Shown here one piece after another: positions 24,059-31,641 of a stretch of 46,678 nucleotides of DNA; the first letter of the stretch is position 1; every line of letters starts with the position of its first letter. This DNA comes from Microcaldota archaeon (GTDB lineage: Archaea > Micrarchaeota > Micrarchaeia > Norongarragalinales > Norongarragalinaceae): the NCBI GenBank assembly GCA_016212375.1, contig JACRGH010000008.1:1-46678 (forward strand), written 5' to 3'. The notes beneath the pieces were generated by a model. The model searched no databases and was not told the DNA's origin. It worked only from the letters and a program-made list of their open reading frames with translations. The translations under genes and the position numbers were made by a program.

Positions 24059-24880
24059 TTACCGGAATTTCAGTTCCAAAATAAGGTTGTCCCCGCTTGT
24101 AATTTTGAGTCTGAAGCGGCTTAAAACGATTTGGTTCGGCCCCGCTTTGGCCTCGAGTAACCCTGCCGCTCGTTCCCCATAAGGGTCTTCGACTTTGATG
24201 CTGGCGCCTTTGTGGCGGATAGGGTGGCGGTTGAAAACCACGCCGTGGATGCCGATTTCGGGTTTCAGCCAGGGGGTTTCAGGTTCAGCGGTTTGGGGTT
24301 GCCCGGTTTGGACTCCGGGTTGTCCGTTTTCGGCGCCGTTTTGCTTTATTTGGCCAATTTGGCTTCCTTGGGTGTCTTGATTTTCGGCCGTTTCATCGGC
24401 GGCTGTGTTTTCGTCGTCTTTTTTCCTGTCGCTTCCGCCTTCGTTTTCATCGGAATTAGGTTCTTCGGCGTCTGTGTCGGTTTCTTCATCGTCCTCGTTT
24501 TCGGACTTTTCTTCAAGTTTCGGTTTTTTGGGCCGGATTTTCGGCTTTTTCAACGTAAACGGTGTAATACGGGGGTCGGTGACGTCGTCATCGTCCTCAT
24601 CTGCTTCCTTTCGGGCCTTGATTTCTTTGGCCTGCGTGTCAGCTTCGTCCTGCAATTGATTGGCCTTGGCCATGTCGAACCCTACAAGGCGGCTGGGATT
24701 GCCGTAGCGCTCCCACACGAACAAAATTTTGGACGCGTTGACCTTCTCGGCTTCCACCAATACCGATGCTAAGCCGCCTTTGCCGCGGTTGAGGTACTCG
24801 GCGCCCAATGCGGAGGCAATGGTGCGGGCGACCGCTCGGGTCAGCTGGCCTGGTTTTCGGGAGGTGGTGATGAGCATCAT
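24059..24880 (-). CDS. Brix-domain ribosome-biogenesis protein with acidic insertion
   Basis: An archaeal Imp4/Brix-like protein, expected to bind rRNA during ribosome assembly. The N-terminal half of the domain (MMLITTSRKPGQLTRAVARTIASALGAEYLNRGKG, residues 1-70) and the C-terminal half (HGVVFNRHPIRHKGASIKVEDPYGERAAGLLE, ~195-273) are separated by about 120 residues of highly acidic, low-complexity sequence (EEKSENEDDEETDTDAEE). Normal archaeal members are about 160-180 residues. It overlaps the upstream gene by 4 bp (ATGA), giving translational coupling in a HAD-hypothetical-Brix operon. Confidence 0.88.
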   Translation of the reverse strand: MMLITTSRKPGQLTRAVARTIASALGAEYLNRGKGGLASVLVEAEKVNASKILFVWERYGNPSRLVGFDMAKANQLQDEADTQAKEIKARKEADEDDDDVTDPRITPFTLKKPKIRPKKPKLEEKSENEDDEETDTDAEEPNSDENEGGSDRKKDDENTAADETAENQDTQGSQIGQIKQNGAENGQPGVQTGQPQTAEPETPWLKPEIGIHGVVFNRHPIRHKGASIKVEDPYGERAAGLLEAKAGPNQIVLSRFRLKITSGDNLILELKFR

Positions 24881-25713
24881 GGTTTGTCGCTTCCTTCCAG
24901 GCCGTGACGGGCTAAGTGTTGGATTACTTCTGTAACTAATGGTGCGAATTCTCGCTTGTATCGCTCCAAAGCACGGGGGGTCATGGTGGGTTTTCCAAGG
25001 TATGCCGGTGACATATCCGGCCTAGTTTTTGATTCCAAGATTTTTAGCAGATTGGACTCAGGCATTGCGTTTTTTCCAGAGTTCATTTTTGATGGACGTA
25101 GCAATCGCCCTTTTGATTTGCTACGTTTTCCACCAAAGTAATACTCGCACAGCACTTCATTCGGGTGAAGTTGGAAGCCCGGTCCATATGGGAATGACTC
25201 GGGGTTTCCAATCCTACTACGCGGTTGATATGAAATCATGAAATTGATTGTTGGTGATATTACTTCTTTCGGATGTTTTCCCTCTTCATCCTCGTACCCT
25301 TCGAACGTCACTCCGTAGGGAGTTCCATGCAAGTTGAGGACCGGCACGTCAAAGCCGCTCCTAACTAGAAAATCCACGATTTGATGGTCGGAAGGCACCT
25401 CGTCGATATGCCAAATTTTCTTAACCCGCCCGATTTGTTCCTTCGGAATACTTTTTTGCTTAAGTTCCTTGATTTTTTTCAGGCTTAAGCCCCAGCGGCG
25501 CCAGAATCCTTGCGGAGTCCACTCGTCTGGAATTGGGATGACTGCTGCGCCATGTTTTTCCCATTCTTCATGGCCCGCTTCGGCCATTAGATTTGAGCCT
25601 TCGTTTTGATGACGATTAGCTAAAACCAAAATTTTTCGTTTATTCATAGGAATTTTCAGTAGGTTTTCGCGAAGTTGCTCCAAACTGTGAAATTCTGGCA
25701 CCCACATTTTCAC
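24877..25713 (-). CDS. Hypothetical protein in the HAD-Brix operon
   Basis: 278 residues, with 4-bp overlaps with the genes on both sides, so it is the middle gene of a tightly coupled operon. An alpha/beta beginning (KILVLANRHQNEGSNLMAEAGHEEW...AAVIPIPDEW) and VPVLNLHGTPYG hint at an enzyme, possibly of the N-formylglutamate-amidohydrolase or zinc-carboxypeptidase type. The metal-ligand pattern is not convincing, so I make no family assignment. There is no signal peptide or membrane segment. The C-terminal part is basic and helical. Confidence 0.65.
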   Translation of the reverse strand: MKMWVPEFHSLEQLRENLLKIPMNKRKILVLANRHQNEGSNLMAEAGHEEWEKHGAAVIPIPDEWTPQGFWRRWGLSLKKIKELKQKSIPKEQIGRVKKIWHIDEVPSDHQIVDFLVRSGFDVPVLNLHGTPYGVTFEGYEDEEGKHPKEVISPTINFMISYQPRSRIGNPESFPYGPGFQLHPNEVLCEYYFGGKRSKSKGRLLRPSKMNSGKNAMPESNLLKILESKTRPDMSPAYLGKPTMTPRALERYKREFAPLVTEVIQHLARHGLEGSDKP

Positions 25714-26324
25714 AAACCCAACAATTCTTCCAAGTGCTTCGCGATGAAATCCGGCTTGCAGGCGCGCATCTTGTCCGGCTCCTGGTATCGTGAGTACAAG
25801 CCGATGGATATTACTCCCGCCGCCTTTGCCGCCTCGACATCATGCACCAAGTCGCCGACGTATGCCGTCGTCTTGGGGTCCAGTTTGTTTTTGGCTACAA
25901 AGCTTTTGAGCGAGACGATTTTGTCGATGATGCCCGCCTCGATACCATCGAACAAATCGGCGTAACCGAATTCCGCCACTTCCCTTTTTACGAGGTGGGT
26001 GGGGTGCGCCGAAAACAAATAGGTTTGGCGTCCCTGCTTGCGCAAGCCCTCCAAAAGTTCACGGGAAAACGGCAAGGGTTTGGGAAACACGCCGTTTTTC
26101 TCCACGGCTTTGAAAAACAGGTCGTCGACTTTTGCCTTGGTGACGTCCAAGCCGTAATTCTTGTAAAAATTCATGTACGGCAATTCGAAGTGCTGGCGGT
26201 ATTCGTCTTCGGAAAGCACGTAACCGTCGTCCAACTGGCGGATGACCGAGGCTGTCGCACCATAGACCATGTCAAAGTCATCGGACAGGGTACCGGACCA
26301 ATCGAAAATGAACGTGGAAAGCAT
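25710..26324 (-). CDS. HAD-superfamily hydrolase (phosphatase-like)
   Basis: 204 residues from the ATG at 26324; a GATTTAAAG box 25-33 nt upstream supports this start, and the ORF-track extension of 37 residues lies upstream of the promoter. HAD motif I is FIFDWSGTLSDD: the first Asp is kept, but the usual DxD has become DWS, so the acid/base Asp is replaced. Motif II Ser is in LFSAHPTH, a Lys (motif III) in VSLKSFVAKNK, and motif IV is YVGDLVHDVEAAKAAG. The general layout is phosphoglycolate-phosphatase-like. The altered motif I argues against an ordinary phosphatase and could indicate another HAD chemistry. First gene of a three-gene operon. Confidence 0.85.
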   Translation of the reverse strand: MLSTFIFDWSGTLSDDFDMVYGATASVIRQLDDGYVLSEDEYRQHFELPYMNFYKNYGLDVTKAKVDDLFFKAVEKNGVFPKPLPFSRELLEGLRKQGRQTYLFSAHPTHLVKREVAEFGYADLFDGIEAGIIDKIVSLKSFVAKNKLDPKTTAYVGDLVHDVEAAKAAGVISIGLYSRYQEPDKMRACKPDFIAKHLEELLGL

Positions 26325-26348
26325 GAATTGGTTTGTGGCCGAAGTGCG

Positions 26349-26357
26349 ATTTAAAGA
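26349..26357 (-). promoter_or_regulatory. TATA box of the HAD-hypothetical-Brix operon
   Basis: The minus strand reads CTTTAAATC, 25-33 nt before the ATG at 26324. Confidence 0.5.
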
Positions 26358-26470
26358 CGTCCGACCTGCCGATTTTTGTGCGTCATTTTTTTCAGCCTGC
26401 CGTCTTGCGCCCTGTTGCATTTTTGCCGTTTCCAAAGATTTTTCAACCGCTTACGTCCTTATTCGGCGTT

Positions 26471-26833
26471 ATGGATTCCGATACGACCATCGACCAACTC
26501 AAAGCCCGCGTCATCGCCTTTCGGGATGCACGCGATTGGAAGCAATTCCACAACCCCAAAGACTTAGCCGTTGGCCTAAGCATCGAAGCCAATGAACTGT
26601 TGGAATTATTCCAATGGAAAACGCCGGACCAGGCGCGGCAGTTGATGTCGGACCCCAAAAAAGCCGAATGGGTCCGGGATGAATTGGCCGACGTCCTGAT
26701 CTACGCGTTGGCCTCGGCCGATGAGATGGGTATTGATTTGTCGGACGCCCTGATGGCCAAAATCGAAAAGAACGAAGCGAAGTACCCGGTGGAAAAAAGC
26801 AAAGGGAATTCGAAAAAGTACACCGAACTTTAA
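26471..26833 (+). CDS. MazG-like nucleotide pyrophosphohydrolase
   Basis: 120 residues from the ATG at 26471 (MDSDTTIDQLKARVIAFRDARDWKQFHNPKDLA). All-alpha NTP pyrophosphohydrolases of this type (RS21-C6/dCTPase-like) hydrolyse non-canonical or excess (d)NTPs to NMP and PPi. The metal-binding pattern is clear: IEANELLELFQW (ExxE) and VRDELADVLIYALASAD (ExxD). Its length is typical. The ORF-track extension upstream is in promoter sequence and is rejected. A T8 run separates it from the next gene by 14 bp. Confidence 0.9.
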   Translation: MDSDTTIDQLKARVIAFRDARDWKQFHNPKDLAVGLSIEANELLELFQWKTPDQARQLMSDPKKAEWVRDELADVLIYALASADEMGIDLSDALMAKIEKNEAKYPVEKSKGNSKKYTEL

Positions 26834-26847
26834 CCGGACTTTTTTTT

Positions 26848-27600
26848 ATGAAACCAATCCGGTGTGGTGGTGAAGCCGCAAATGCCCACCGGCAGGCGTG
26901 GTCCGCCGAACGCTCGGCCGTGAACTACGATAGCGTGCTTAAACAAAAATCATTGGGTTCCATCCTCCGGCAGATGGATATCCAACGCAAGCTGGGCCGT
27001 CACATTTTGGATCTTGGAAGCGGGCCGATGTTTCAGGCCGATGGTGCAACCGGAATGCCCCGCCGTTCCAACGCCATCTATTATCCCTATCGCGGCAAAC
27101 GCGTCGTCCGGGTGGACTGGTCGGAACCAAACGCCGTTTCCTACCGTCCGCCTTTTTTATCGGTCCGTCTGGATGCACATGACCTTCCGGATTACGTGGA
27201 CCCCCTTATCCTGCACCACATCAACCGATTCATCAAAAGCCACGGGCGCAACCAAACAAGGAATTGGCCGCGCTTTCACACCATCGTGGTTTCCGACGTT
27301 CTCAACTATCTTAACTTCAATCCGGTATTGTGTAATTTGGACCGGCTCATATTGCCCGGCGGGCGCATCGTCATCCAAAACACCATCAATTCGGGCATTG
27401 CAAATCGGTTCCATCGCTTCCGTCCGACCAGCAATACCGCCATACTGGATTTTTTCCGCGAACATGGTTATTGTGTCGAGCATTCCGATTCCCACTTCAA
27501 TCCGGAGTTCGGCCTCCGCAATCCCGTTGATGTTTCAGGCCATCTGATGCTCGTGGTTCGAAAAATGCGTGCAAAAGCAAAGCCGTCCGTTTCATCCTGA
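26848..27600 (+). CDS. SAM-dependent methyltransferase-like protein
   Basis: 250 residues. A Rossmann-type class I methyltransferase is suggested by motif I RHILDLGSGP, a motif II-like acidic end VVRVDWSEP, FHTIVVSDVLNYLN (motif IV region) and LILPGGRIVIQNT (post-IV strand). An unusual insertion after motif I (MFQADGATGMPRRSNAIYYPYRG) separates the first loop from strand beta2. The substrate is unknown. It follows the MazG-like gene closely on the same strand and ends at a T8 terminator. Confidence 0.7.
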   Translation: MKPIRCGGEAANAHRQAWSAERSAVNYDSVLKQKSLGSILRQMDIQRKLGRHILDLGSGPMFQADGATGMPRRSNAIYYPYRGKRVVRVDWSEPNAVSYRPPFLSVRLDAHDLPDYVDPLILHHINRFIKSHGRNQTRNWPRFHTIVVSDVLNYLNFNPVLCNLDRLILPGGRIVIQNTINSGIANRFHRFRPTSNTAILDFFREHGYCVEHSDSHFNPEFGLRNPVDVSGHLMLVVRKMRAKAKPSVSS

Positions 27601-27624
27601 ATTTATCTACTTTGGAGCCTAGCC

Positions 27625-27632
27625 TTTTTTTT
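27625..27632 (+). terminator. T8 terminator
   Basis: CCTTTTTTTTAG 25 nt after the stop of the methyltransferase-like gene, between convergent genes. Confidence 0.55.
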
Positions 27633-27669
27633 AGACCAGCGGCGGAAAGACGCCCTGTTTGCGTCCCCT

Positions 27670-28455
27670 TTATTTGACCGAAACCCGGCTTATCAGTTCT
27701 TTTCCGTGCGAACCGTCCAGATTCATGATTTCGCGCGCCAATTCCTTTCCGCCCACGATTTCCGGCATCACGATGACGTCGGCGCCGGCCCTATGGAGCT
27801 TCTTGATGGCCTCTTCGGTGTAGGCGCGGGTGGCCACCGTGATGAGCGGGTTGATTTCTTTTGCCGTCAGGGTCAAAAAGACGTTGCTTGAATCGGTGGG
27901 CAATGCGGACACGAGGCGTTTGGCCCGCTTGGCTCCTGCTTTTTCTAATATTTTTCCATCCAACGCATCGCCTTCCACCACGGGGGTTCCCATTTCTTTT
28001 AAGCGCGCGCAGACTTTGGGGTCCAAATCCACGATAACATAGTTTTCGCCGTGTTTTTCAAACGCTTCCGTCACGGTCCGGCCCAGTGCGCCGTAGCCGC
28101 ACACGATGACGTGCCGCTCGTAAGAGCCGATGGCCCGCTCGATTTTGCGTCCTTTCAAATCCAGTTTCATCGCGTAATCCACCCCCTCTGATATCAACAA
28201 TACTAAAATAGTCATGGTCGTCAGGCCCAAAAAAACGTGGGCCAATTTCGTGCTTAAATTTTCTGTTGCCGTGCAATCGGTGTAAAGCAACGTGCAGAAC
28301 GTTTCGGCCACCGCCTCTGCGGGCGCGCGTTTTTCGACGATGATGGCGTTCATCACCGTCAGCACGATGATCAGCGCGGCGATGGCGCCCAACATGACGT
28401 ACCGTTTGAACGGCCGTTTGTGCTCGAAATCGTGTGCGACTTTGATCAGGCCCAT
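27670..28455 (-). CDS. Two-TM protein with TrkA-N (RCK) domain, channel-like but lacking the K+ filter
   Basis: 261 residues from the ATG at 28455 (MGLIKVAHDF). Two membrane helices (about residues 19-38 and 70-91) are followed by a regulator-of-K+-conductance NAD-binding domain with HVIVCGYGALGRTV and ENYVIVDLDP. This is the layout of MthK-type K+ channels, but the segment between the helices (ETFCTLLYTDCTATENLSTK) has no TVGYG selectivity filter. It may be a degenerate channel, a ligand-sensing membrane protein, or a subunit that assembles with other pores. TAAAATAC lies 29-36 nt before the start. It converges with the methyltransferase gene. Confidence 0.82.
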   Translation of the reverse strand: MGLIKVAHDFEHKRPFKRYVMLGAIAALIIVLTVMNAIIVEKRAPAEAVAETFCTLLYTDCTATENLSTKLAHVFLGLTTMTILVLLISEGVDYAMKLDLKGRKIERAIGSYERHVIVCGYGALGRTVTEAFEKHGENYVIVDLDPKVCARLKEMGTPVVEGDALDGKILEKAGAKRAKRLVSALPTDSSNVFLTLTAKEINPLITVATRAYTEEAIKKLHRAGADVIVMPEIVGGKELAREIMNLDGSHGKELISRVSVK

Positions 28456-28483
28456 AGGTTTCAATCAAAGTACCGCGGACGCG

Positions 28484-28491
28484 TATTTTAA
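28484..28491 (-). promoter_or_regulatory. TATA box of the TrkA-N gene
   Basis: TAAAATAC on the minus strand, 29-36 nt before the ATG at 28455. Confidence 0.45.
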
Positions 28492-28550
28492 CGTGACGAT
28501 GGGCGATGGGTGGACGGGTTATCCCGCTGTTTTCTTTCGACGGAAAAAGG

Positions 28551-28557
28551 CTTAAAT
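28551..28557 (+). promoter_or_regulatory. TATA box of the SRPBCC gene
   Basis: CTTAAAT preceded by GG, 24-30 nt before the ATG at 28581, gives a leaderless arrangement. Confidence 0.5.
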
Positions 28558-28580
28558 CGGGCCCTGTTGTTAAACGGCAT

Positions 28581-29090
28581 ATGGCCCCTGCGCTCGAGCC
28601 GTTCATCATCTTCCGCATCCTGGACGCGCCGCGCGAGTTGGTCTGGGCCGCTTTCACCGACCCTGCTCGCATGAAGGACTGGTGGGGACCGAAGGGTTTC
28701 ACCGTGCTGAAAAGCGCGATGGACTTGCGCGTCGGCGGCACCTACTTCTATGGCATGCGCTCGCCTGACGGAAAGGCCATGTGGGGTAAATTTGTCTATC
28801 GCGAAATCCAGCCGATTTCCAAGATGGTCTGGGTCAACTCCTTTTCCGATGAAACGGGCGGGATTACGCGCCACCCCTTCGCTCCGGACTGGCCCCTTCA
28901 ATTGCTCACGACGTTGACTTTGGCAAAAACCGCCGCCGGGAAAACCGAATTGACTTTGGTCTGGATACCAATGGACGCGACGGAATCCGAAATGGCGACA
29001 TTTGACGCCGGCCGCGACAGCATGACGGGCGGATGGACGGGTACGTTTGAGGGGTTGGAGGCGTATTTGGCACAGGTGAAAAAATCTTGA
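28581..29090 (+). CDS. SRPBCC (AHSA1-type) ligand-binding protein
   Basis: 169 residues from the ATG at 28581 (MAPALEPFIIFRIL), chosen because the TATA box lies just upstream of it. START-like fold of the Aha1-C family: FRILDAPRELVWAAFTDPARMKDWWGPKGF at the N-terminus, GGTYFYGMRSPDGKAMWGKF, and GWTGTFEGLEAYLAQ at the C-terminus are typical. Members bind hydrophobic ligands in a large pocket; the ligand is unknown. The full family length is present. This family is commoner in bacteria, so past transfer is possible, but composition does not obviously differ from its neighbours. Confidence 0.92.
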   Translation: MAPALEPFIIFRILDAPRELVWAAFTDPARMKDWWGPKGFTVLKSAMDLRVGGTYFYGMRSPDGKAMWGKFVYREIQPISKMVWVNSFSDETGGITRHPFAPDWPLQLLTTLTLAKTAAGKTELTLVWIPMDATESEMATFDAGRDSMTGGWTGTFEGLEAYLAQVKKS

Positions 29091-29197
29091 CGCTGTCTCC
29101 AGGTTGAACCTTCCCCCCGCCACATCTCCGTTCCTATCCTCTGTTTGCCTGTCACCCACTGCGCCCAAAGCGCGGTCTTTGGGTGAGAAAAAGAATA

Positions 29198-29302
29198 CGC
29201 CGAGGAGGAGATTCGAACTCCTGAGCCCGTGAGGGCACTGGTTTTCTTCGGCCTTATGTTAGCCGTTCAAGACCAGCGCGATAACCACTCTGCCACCTCG
29301 GC
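29198..29302 (-). tRNA. tRNA-Ser(UGA) with intron
   Basis: A class II tRNA. The acceptor stem GCCGAGG/CCTCGGC is perfect, the discriminator base is G (the serine identity base; Leu would be A), and there is a long variable arm GCCC-TCAC-GGGC. The T arm is AGGAG-TTCGAAT-CTCCT and the anticodon stem is CTGGT/ACCAG with CTTGAA before the intron, giving anticodon TGA. CCA is not encoded. A TTTTAAG box lies 29-35 nt upstream of the 5' end. Confidence 0.93.
29244..29265 (-). other. tRNA-Ser intron (about 22 nt) at the canonical 37/38 position
   Basis: Removing CGGCTAACATAAGGCCGAAGAA restores a normal 7-nt anticodon loop. The intron can fold with a GGC/GCC (or CGGC/GCCG) stem, and CTT/AAG pairs flank 3-nt bulges, so a relaxed bulge-helix-bulge can be drawn. 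Exact splice positions are inferred. The likely splicing enzyme is encoded at 795-2033. Confidence 0.75.
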
Positions 29303-29330
29303 AACTTGAGATAAGTTTGTGCTAGCTGTG

Positions 29331-29337
29331 TTTTAAG
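29331..29337 (-). promoter_or_regulatory. TATA box of tRNA-Ser
   Basis: The minus strand reads CTTAAAA, 29-35 nt before the mature 5' end. Confidence 0.5.
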
Positions 29338-29358
29338 TGGGTATTGTCCTGGCCAACG

Positions 29359-29955
29359 TTAAGGTCTTCGCGTGGCAATGGCGTAGCCGGTTCCGCTTTT
29401 TTTTATTCGTTCCATATTGATATCTGGAAGGTCGTACCCATGTTCTTTTGCCACTTTTTTGAACGCCTCGAGACTTTGGGGCCCATATAGCTTTCCATTT
29501 GGACGCATTTCCAAATTGAATAGAATACGTTCGATTCCATGTTTATCGGCCAATTCAAACACGCGCTTCCATAATCGGTACCGGAATCCGCCATAATGGG
29601 TAAGCAAGCCACGCGGAAATCCTTCTTTTTTTATGAAATTCGTGATAAGATACGGGACCGTCATTTTTTTCGATGCATGATCGATATGCAGGTCGAGGAC
29701 TCCGACGGATGTCGGGTAGTCGTATTCCGGTTCTCGAGCGTCCACAAACGGATGAATGTTGGCGAACGCTTGCGCATGTTTGGGTTTCGGGTAAAAAATG
29801 AGCGTGTGTTTGGTCTGTTGGTGCGTGCTTTCCGGACGTAGCACTTCCATTATAAGACCCCTTCCCGATGGGAATCTGTTGTTACGGGCCAGATGATGTC
29901 CAAGATCTTCATTCCATATTGCTCGAACGTACGTTTCGGGATTGTATTGAGCCAT
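29359..29955 (-). CDS. Hypothetical protein downstream of swivel gene 1
   Basis: 198 residues from the ATG at 29955 (MAQYNPETYVRAIW); the longer ORF-track start overlaps the upstream swivel gene. It is a mixed alpha/beta soluble protein. VGVLDLHID...YLITNFIKKEGFPRGLLTHYGGFRYRLWKRVFELADKHGIERILFNLE followed by SLEAFKKVAKEHGY recalls the order of a GNAT acetyltransferase (strand, acyl-CoA loop, helix, final Phe/Tyr-rich strand), but the usual Q/RxxGxG/A loop is not convincing. It starts 23 bp after the swivel gene on the same strand, so the two are probably co-transcribed. Confidence 0.6.
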   Translation of the reverse strand: MAQYNPETYVRAIWNEDLGHHLARNNRFPSGRGLIMEVLRPESTHQQTKHTLIFYPKPKHAQAFANIHPFVDAREPEYDYPTSVGVLDLHIDHASKKMTVPYLITNFIKKEGFPRGLLTHYGGFRYRLWKRVFELADKHGIERILFNLEMRPNGKLYGPQSLEAFKKVAKEHGYDLPDINMERIKKSGTGYAIATRRP

Positions 29956-29978
29956 TTGGACAATCAGTACCTTTTGCT

Positions 29979-31523
29979 TTAAGGTACTTTGTGAACCATT
30001 CCTTTCTTCGCATCCACGTCCACCCAGTCGCCATCTTTGAGCCATTTCGTGGCGTGCTTGGTCCCAATCAGACACGGAATCCCCAATTCCCGTGACACGA
30101 CGGCCGCGTGGGACGTTATGCCGCCCTCGTCCGTGACAATGGCCGCGGCTTTTTTCAAGGCCACCAACATTTCCGGCCGGGTCATTGAAGCGACGAGGAT
30201 GTCGCCTTGTTTCATGTTGATGAGGTCGTGCGTCTTGCGGATGATTTTCACCGGCCCTTTGGCGTAACCGGGGTTGGCGCAGGTGCCGTGAAGAACTAAT
30301 TCGTTGATTTTTCCATCTTTTGTTTTGCCCGTCATTTGGTGGCCTGTCGCGTCGCGGTTTTGAAAGTGCTTTTTAAAAATGTCTTGCGCCTTTTTTCCTT
30401 CCACGATTTCCCATTTGCCTGGTGTTTGCAGGCAGAAACAAAATCGGGCCCGGGCGTCGGCTTTTTTCCAATCAAAATTGCCGGCCAGGACCTCGGCCAA
30501 CTCCGAAAAAACGACGTTTTGCAACCGTTTGAGGCTCTGGCCGGTTCTCCGGCTGATTTCCTTGAGGAACCGCATTTGGAAATGGTTCGAAATCAGGACG
30601 TATTTTTTCCGCTCGTCCTGCATGTAGCTGAACGTCTCCCCGATTCGGACCAAGGTTTTGATGTCGTGGGGCAATTTGAGCTTTCGGGCCAGTGCCGCTT
30701 TGTAGTGGCGGTTCTTGGCCAATTCCGTTTGGTGGTGCCTGATTTGGTTCAGCGGATCATTTTCATCCAATGCGCGGGCAAGGAAGTCTCCAACGGTCAG
30801 GACCGGCGTTTTCGCGTAGTTGTTGGAAATCCAGAAGTATTTTTCGGCATGATGTTGGAGTTGTTTTTCCAAAGCGGGGAAGTCGGTGATGCGGGCGGGG
30901 TCGTTCTTGAGTTTTTCCCAAGCGTGGCGGTGGTGGACTTGGGCGGCGATTTTCAGCAATTCTTCCTGTTCGCGGGCCAAAAAAGAAGCTTTGGTGGGGG
31001 CGAACAAAACCGCGTAGATGTCGTTGAACTTGCTGTTCAGGCCTTTGGTTGTAAGGAATTGCCTGAGCGTCGGCTCGACCAATGAATCCGCGTGCATGGA
31101 AACGGGATCCTGCAAGCTTAATGCAAGGCCGAATTCTGCGGTGTAGGCGTGGTAGAACTTCGCGTAAAGCGAAAGCAGGTCGGCATCGCTTAAGGCGGAC
31201 AGGTCTGCAAGTTGGACGGCGTGGATTTGGTGTTCGAAGTTCCGGACCAAACCGTGCCATTGGCGGAGCAGGCGCGGTAAGAAACTTCGGTTTTGAGTGG
31301 CATGTTCGATGACGTTTCGGCCGATGCGGTCCATCTCCTCGGCATCCCAGAACCACTCGACGTAATCGTCGTGCACGAAAAACAAGGTTCGTTTGAAGCA
31401 ATCGCCGTATTGGCCTTTCAGGGGCAAAAGAGGCGCCTCGGCTACTGGAAAGAACGTGTGCAGGATGCCGTGGAATCCTTTGTGGGTGAAGCGTCCCGTT
31501 TGCAGTCCCCGTTTTTCTATCAT
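29979..31523 (-). CDS. Swivel protein 1: helical effector region plus PEP-utilising phosphohistidine domain
   Basis: 514 residues. The C-terminal ~110 residues are a phosphohistidine swivel domain as in PEP synthase and rifampin phosphotransferase, with GDILVASMTRPEM and the active-site EGGITSHAAVVSRELGIPC (His of TSHA). The first ~400 residues are helical. Just before the swivel a FLKEISRRTG...VVFSELAEVL segment corresponds to the LGRRL..EDVFYL..DEL segment that precedes the swivel in Rph-type proteins. Both an ATP-grasp and a PEP-binding barrel are missing, so a partner must phosphorylate it; the ATP-grasp protein at 42902-43846 is the obvious candidate. A TTTTAAG box lies 26-34 nt upstream. 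It is divergent from a toxin-antitoxin pair. Confidence 0.85.
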   Translation of the reverse strand: MIEKRGLQTGRFTHKGFHGILHTFFPVAEAPLLPLKGQYGDCFKRTLFFVHDDYVEWFWDAEEMDRIGRNVIEHATQNRSFLPRLLRQWHGLVRNFEHQIHAVQLADLSALSDADLLSLYAKFYHAYTAEFGLALSLQDPVSMHADSLVEPTLRQFLTTKGLNSKFNDIYAVLFAPTKASFLAREQEELLKIAAQVHHRHAWEKLKNDPARITDFPALEKQLQHHAEKYFWISNNYAKTPVLTVGDFLARALDENDPLNQIRHHQTELAKNRHYKAALARKLKLPHDIKTLVRIGETFSYMQDERKKYVLISNHFQMRFLKEISRRTGQSLKRLQNVVFSELAEVLAGNFDWKKADARARFCFCLQTPGKWEIVEGKKAQDIFKKHFQNRDATGHQMTGKTKDGKINELVLHGTCANPGYAKGPVKIIRKTHDLINMKQGDILVASMTRPEMLVALKKAAAIVTDEGGITSHAAVVSRELGIPCLIGTKHATKWLKDGDWVDVDAKKGMVHKVP

Positions 31524-31548
31524 CGGTGGACCTTTTTTCTACCCAAGG

Positions 31549-31557
31549 CTTAAAACA
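31549..31557 (-). promoter_or_regulatory. TATA box of swivel gene 1
   Basis: The minus strand reads GTTTTAAGC, 26-34 nt before the ATG at 31523. Two direct copies of CACGTT, 13 nt apart (31556-31561 and 31569-31574), lie at and just upstream of it. Confidence 0.5.
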
Positions 31558-31610
31558 CGTTCCGGGCTCACGTTTGAAGAAACAAAACGTCGCAATCCAA
31601 GATGAAAAGT

Positions 31611-31618
31611 CATAAATA
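31611..31618 (+). promoter_or_regulatory. TATA box of the second toxin-antitoxin pair
   Basis: CATAAATA, 24-31 nt before the ATG at 31642. An AT-rich, partly palindromic stretch (GATTCGTATCGTAATACGTATGG) fills the space to the start and may be the autoregulatory operator. Confidence 0.5.
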
Positions 31619-31641
31619 GATCGATTCGTATCGTAATACGT

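Noticed and set aside
24877-25713. N-formylglutamate amidohydrolase or zinc carboxypeptidase
   Set aside because: The NRHQNEG and HGTP segments are suggestive, but a consistent set of metal ligands could not be found, so it is left as hypothetical.
29198-29302. tRNA-Leu
   Set aside because: The long variable arm fits Leu or Ser, but the discriminator base is G and the anticodon reads TGA, which is Ser.
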